The notes under the pieces: model-generated | Databases searched by the model: none | Told to the model about the DNA's origin: nothing | The model's input: the letters and a program-made list of their open reading frames with translations, nothing else | Translations under genes and position numbers: made by a program | Shown: in pieces, positions 7,207 to 7,367 of the stretch | How the letters are laid out: every line of letters starts with the position of its first letter | How positions within the stretch are numbered: position 1 is the first letter of the stretch | Source of the DNA: Fimenecus sp052273845 | Lineage (GTDB): Bacteria > Bacillota > Clostridia > Oscillospirales > Acutalibacteraceae | Assembly: GCA_052273845.1 (NCBI GenBank) | Contig: DAVZHM010000089.1 | Span: 1-7,367 of the forward strand | Reading direction: 5' to 3' | Length of the DNA stretch: 7,367 bases

Positions 7207-7245
7207 TGCCTCTGTATTCTTTGCACAGAGGCGTTTTGTTTTTTA
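7207..7245 (+). terminator. Intrinsic terminator of the vanY-GH35-sialidase unit
   Basis: GCCTCTGT (7209-7216) pairs with ACAGAGGC (7226-7233) over a 9-base loop; A-T and T-G pairs at 7207-7208 lengthen the stem to ten. A T-rich run, GTTTTGTTTTTT, follows (7234-7245). It lies about 60 bases after the stop codon of the last gene. Confidence 0.92.
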
Positions 7246-7270
7246 TAAAATAAATTGAAATTTTAAGCGC

Positions 7271-7361
7271 GCCCCTCGACGCACGGATTGAATATTACGC
7301 GTAGGGGCAGGTGATTCCCCTGTTAGGGGAAATGTCCGCAACGCGGACAAAAGGGTGCCTG
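7271..7361. repeat. Intergenic inverted-repeat cluster, cut by the window edge
   Basis: Beyond the terminator no gene is visible. GCCCCT (7271-7276) is the inverse complement of AGGGGC (7303-7308). Two adjacent tight hairpins follow: TTCCCCT/AGGGGAA (7315-7321 with 7325-7331, loop GTT) and TGTCCGC/GCGGACA (7333-7339 with 7343-7349, loop AAC). GGCA (7306-7309) can close the pair of hairpins with TGCC (7356-7359). The packing of short GC-rich palindromes in a gene-free region suggests a dispersed intergenic repeat or MITE-like unit, or a structured RNA. No transposase or T-run is present, and copies elsewhere cannot be checked here. Confidence 0.5.
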
Positions 7362-7367
7362 TTTTCG

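Noticed and set aside
7271..7361. CRISPR array
   Set aside because: There are inverted repeats but no evenly spaced direct repeats with unique spacers, and no cas gene.

Overview
The window looks like chromosomal DNA from a low-to-mid-GC Gram-positive anaerobe, most plausibly an uncultured gut clostridium (Oscillospiraceae/Ruminococcaceae type). The clues are purine-rich AGGAG-type ribosome binding sites, sigma-A promoters with 17-base spacers, a lipobox lipoprotein, a VanY carboxypeptidase on a Thr/Glu/Pro-rich stalk, and several glycoside hydrolases. This placement is inferred from protein style; no marker gene is present.

Layout. Two gene groups diverge from an intergenic promoter region at about 2957-3175. 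Leftward (minus strand) run a membrane-embedded M28 zinc peptidase (2956-1697), a lipoprotein of unknown function (1665-592), a strong intrinsic terminator (535-567), and then the first 164 codons of a GH29 alpha-L-fucosidase that leaves the window at base 1. Rightward (plus strand) run a membrane-anchored VanY-type D,D-carboxypeptidase (3176-4024), a GH35 beta-galactosidase (4044-5828) and a sialidase-fold Asp-box protein (5860-7146). These three are separated by only 19 and 31 bases and end at an intrinsic terminator (7207-7245). The last ~120 bases hold no gene but contain a compact set of inverted repeats that looks like an intergenic repeat element cut by the window edge.

How the genes may work together. 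GH29 (fucose removal), GH35 (terminal beta-galactose removal) and the sialidase-fold enzyme fit stepwise trimming of host-type or milk-type glycans. None of the three shows a signal peptide, so they would act on imported oligosaccharides unless secreted by another route. VanY and the lipoprotein face outward from the membrane; VanY trims peptidoglycan stem peptides. Its position as first gene of the glycosidase transcription unit could be coincidental.

I see no CRISPR array, transposase, tRNA, rRNA or phage gene, and no clear evidence of a wholly new system. The points most worth a second look are a 39-base dyad centred in the vanY promoter, the M28 peptidase whose active-site motifs are split by two membrane hairpins, the sialidase-fold protein lacking the usual arginine motif, and the terminal repeat element.
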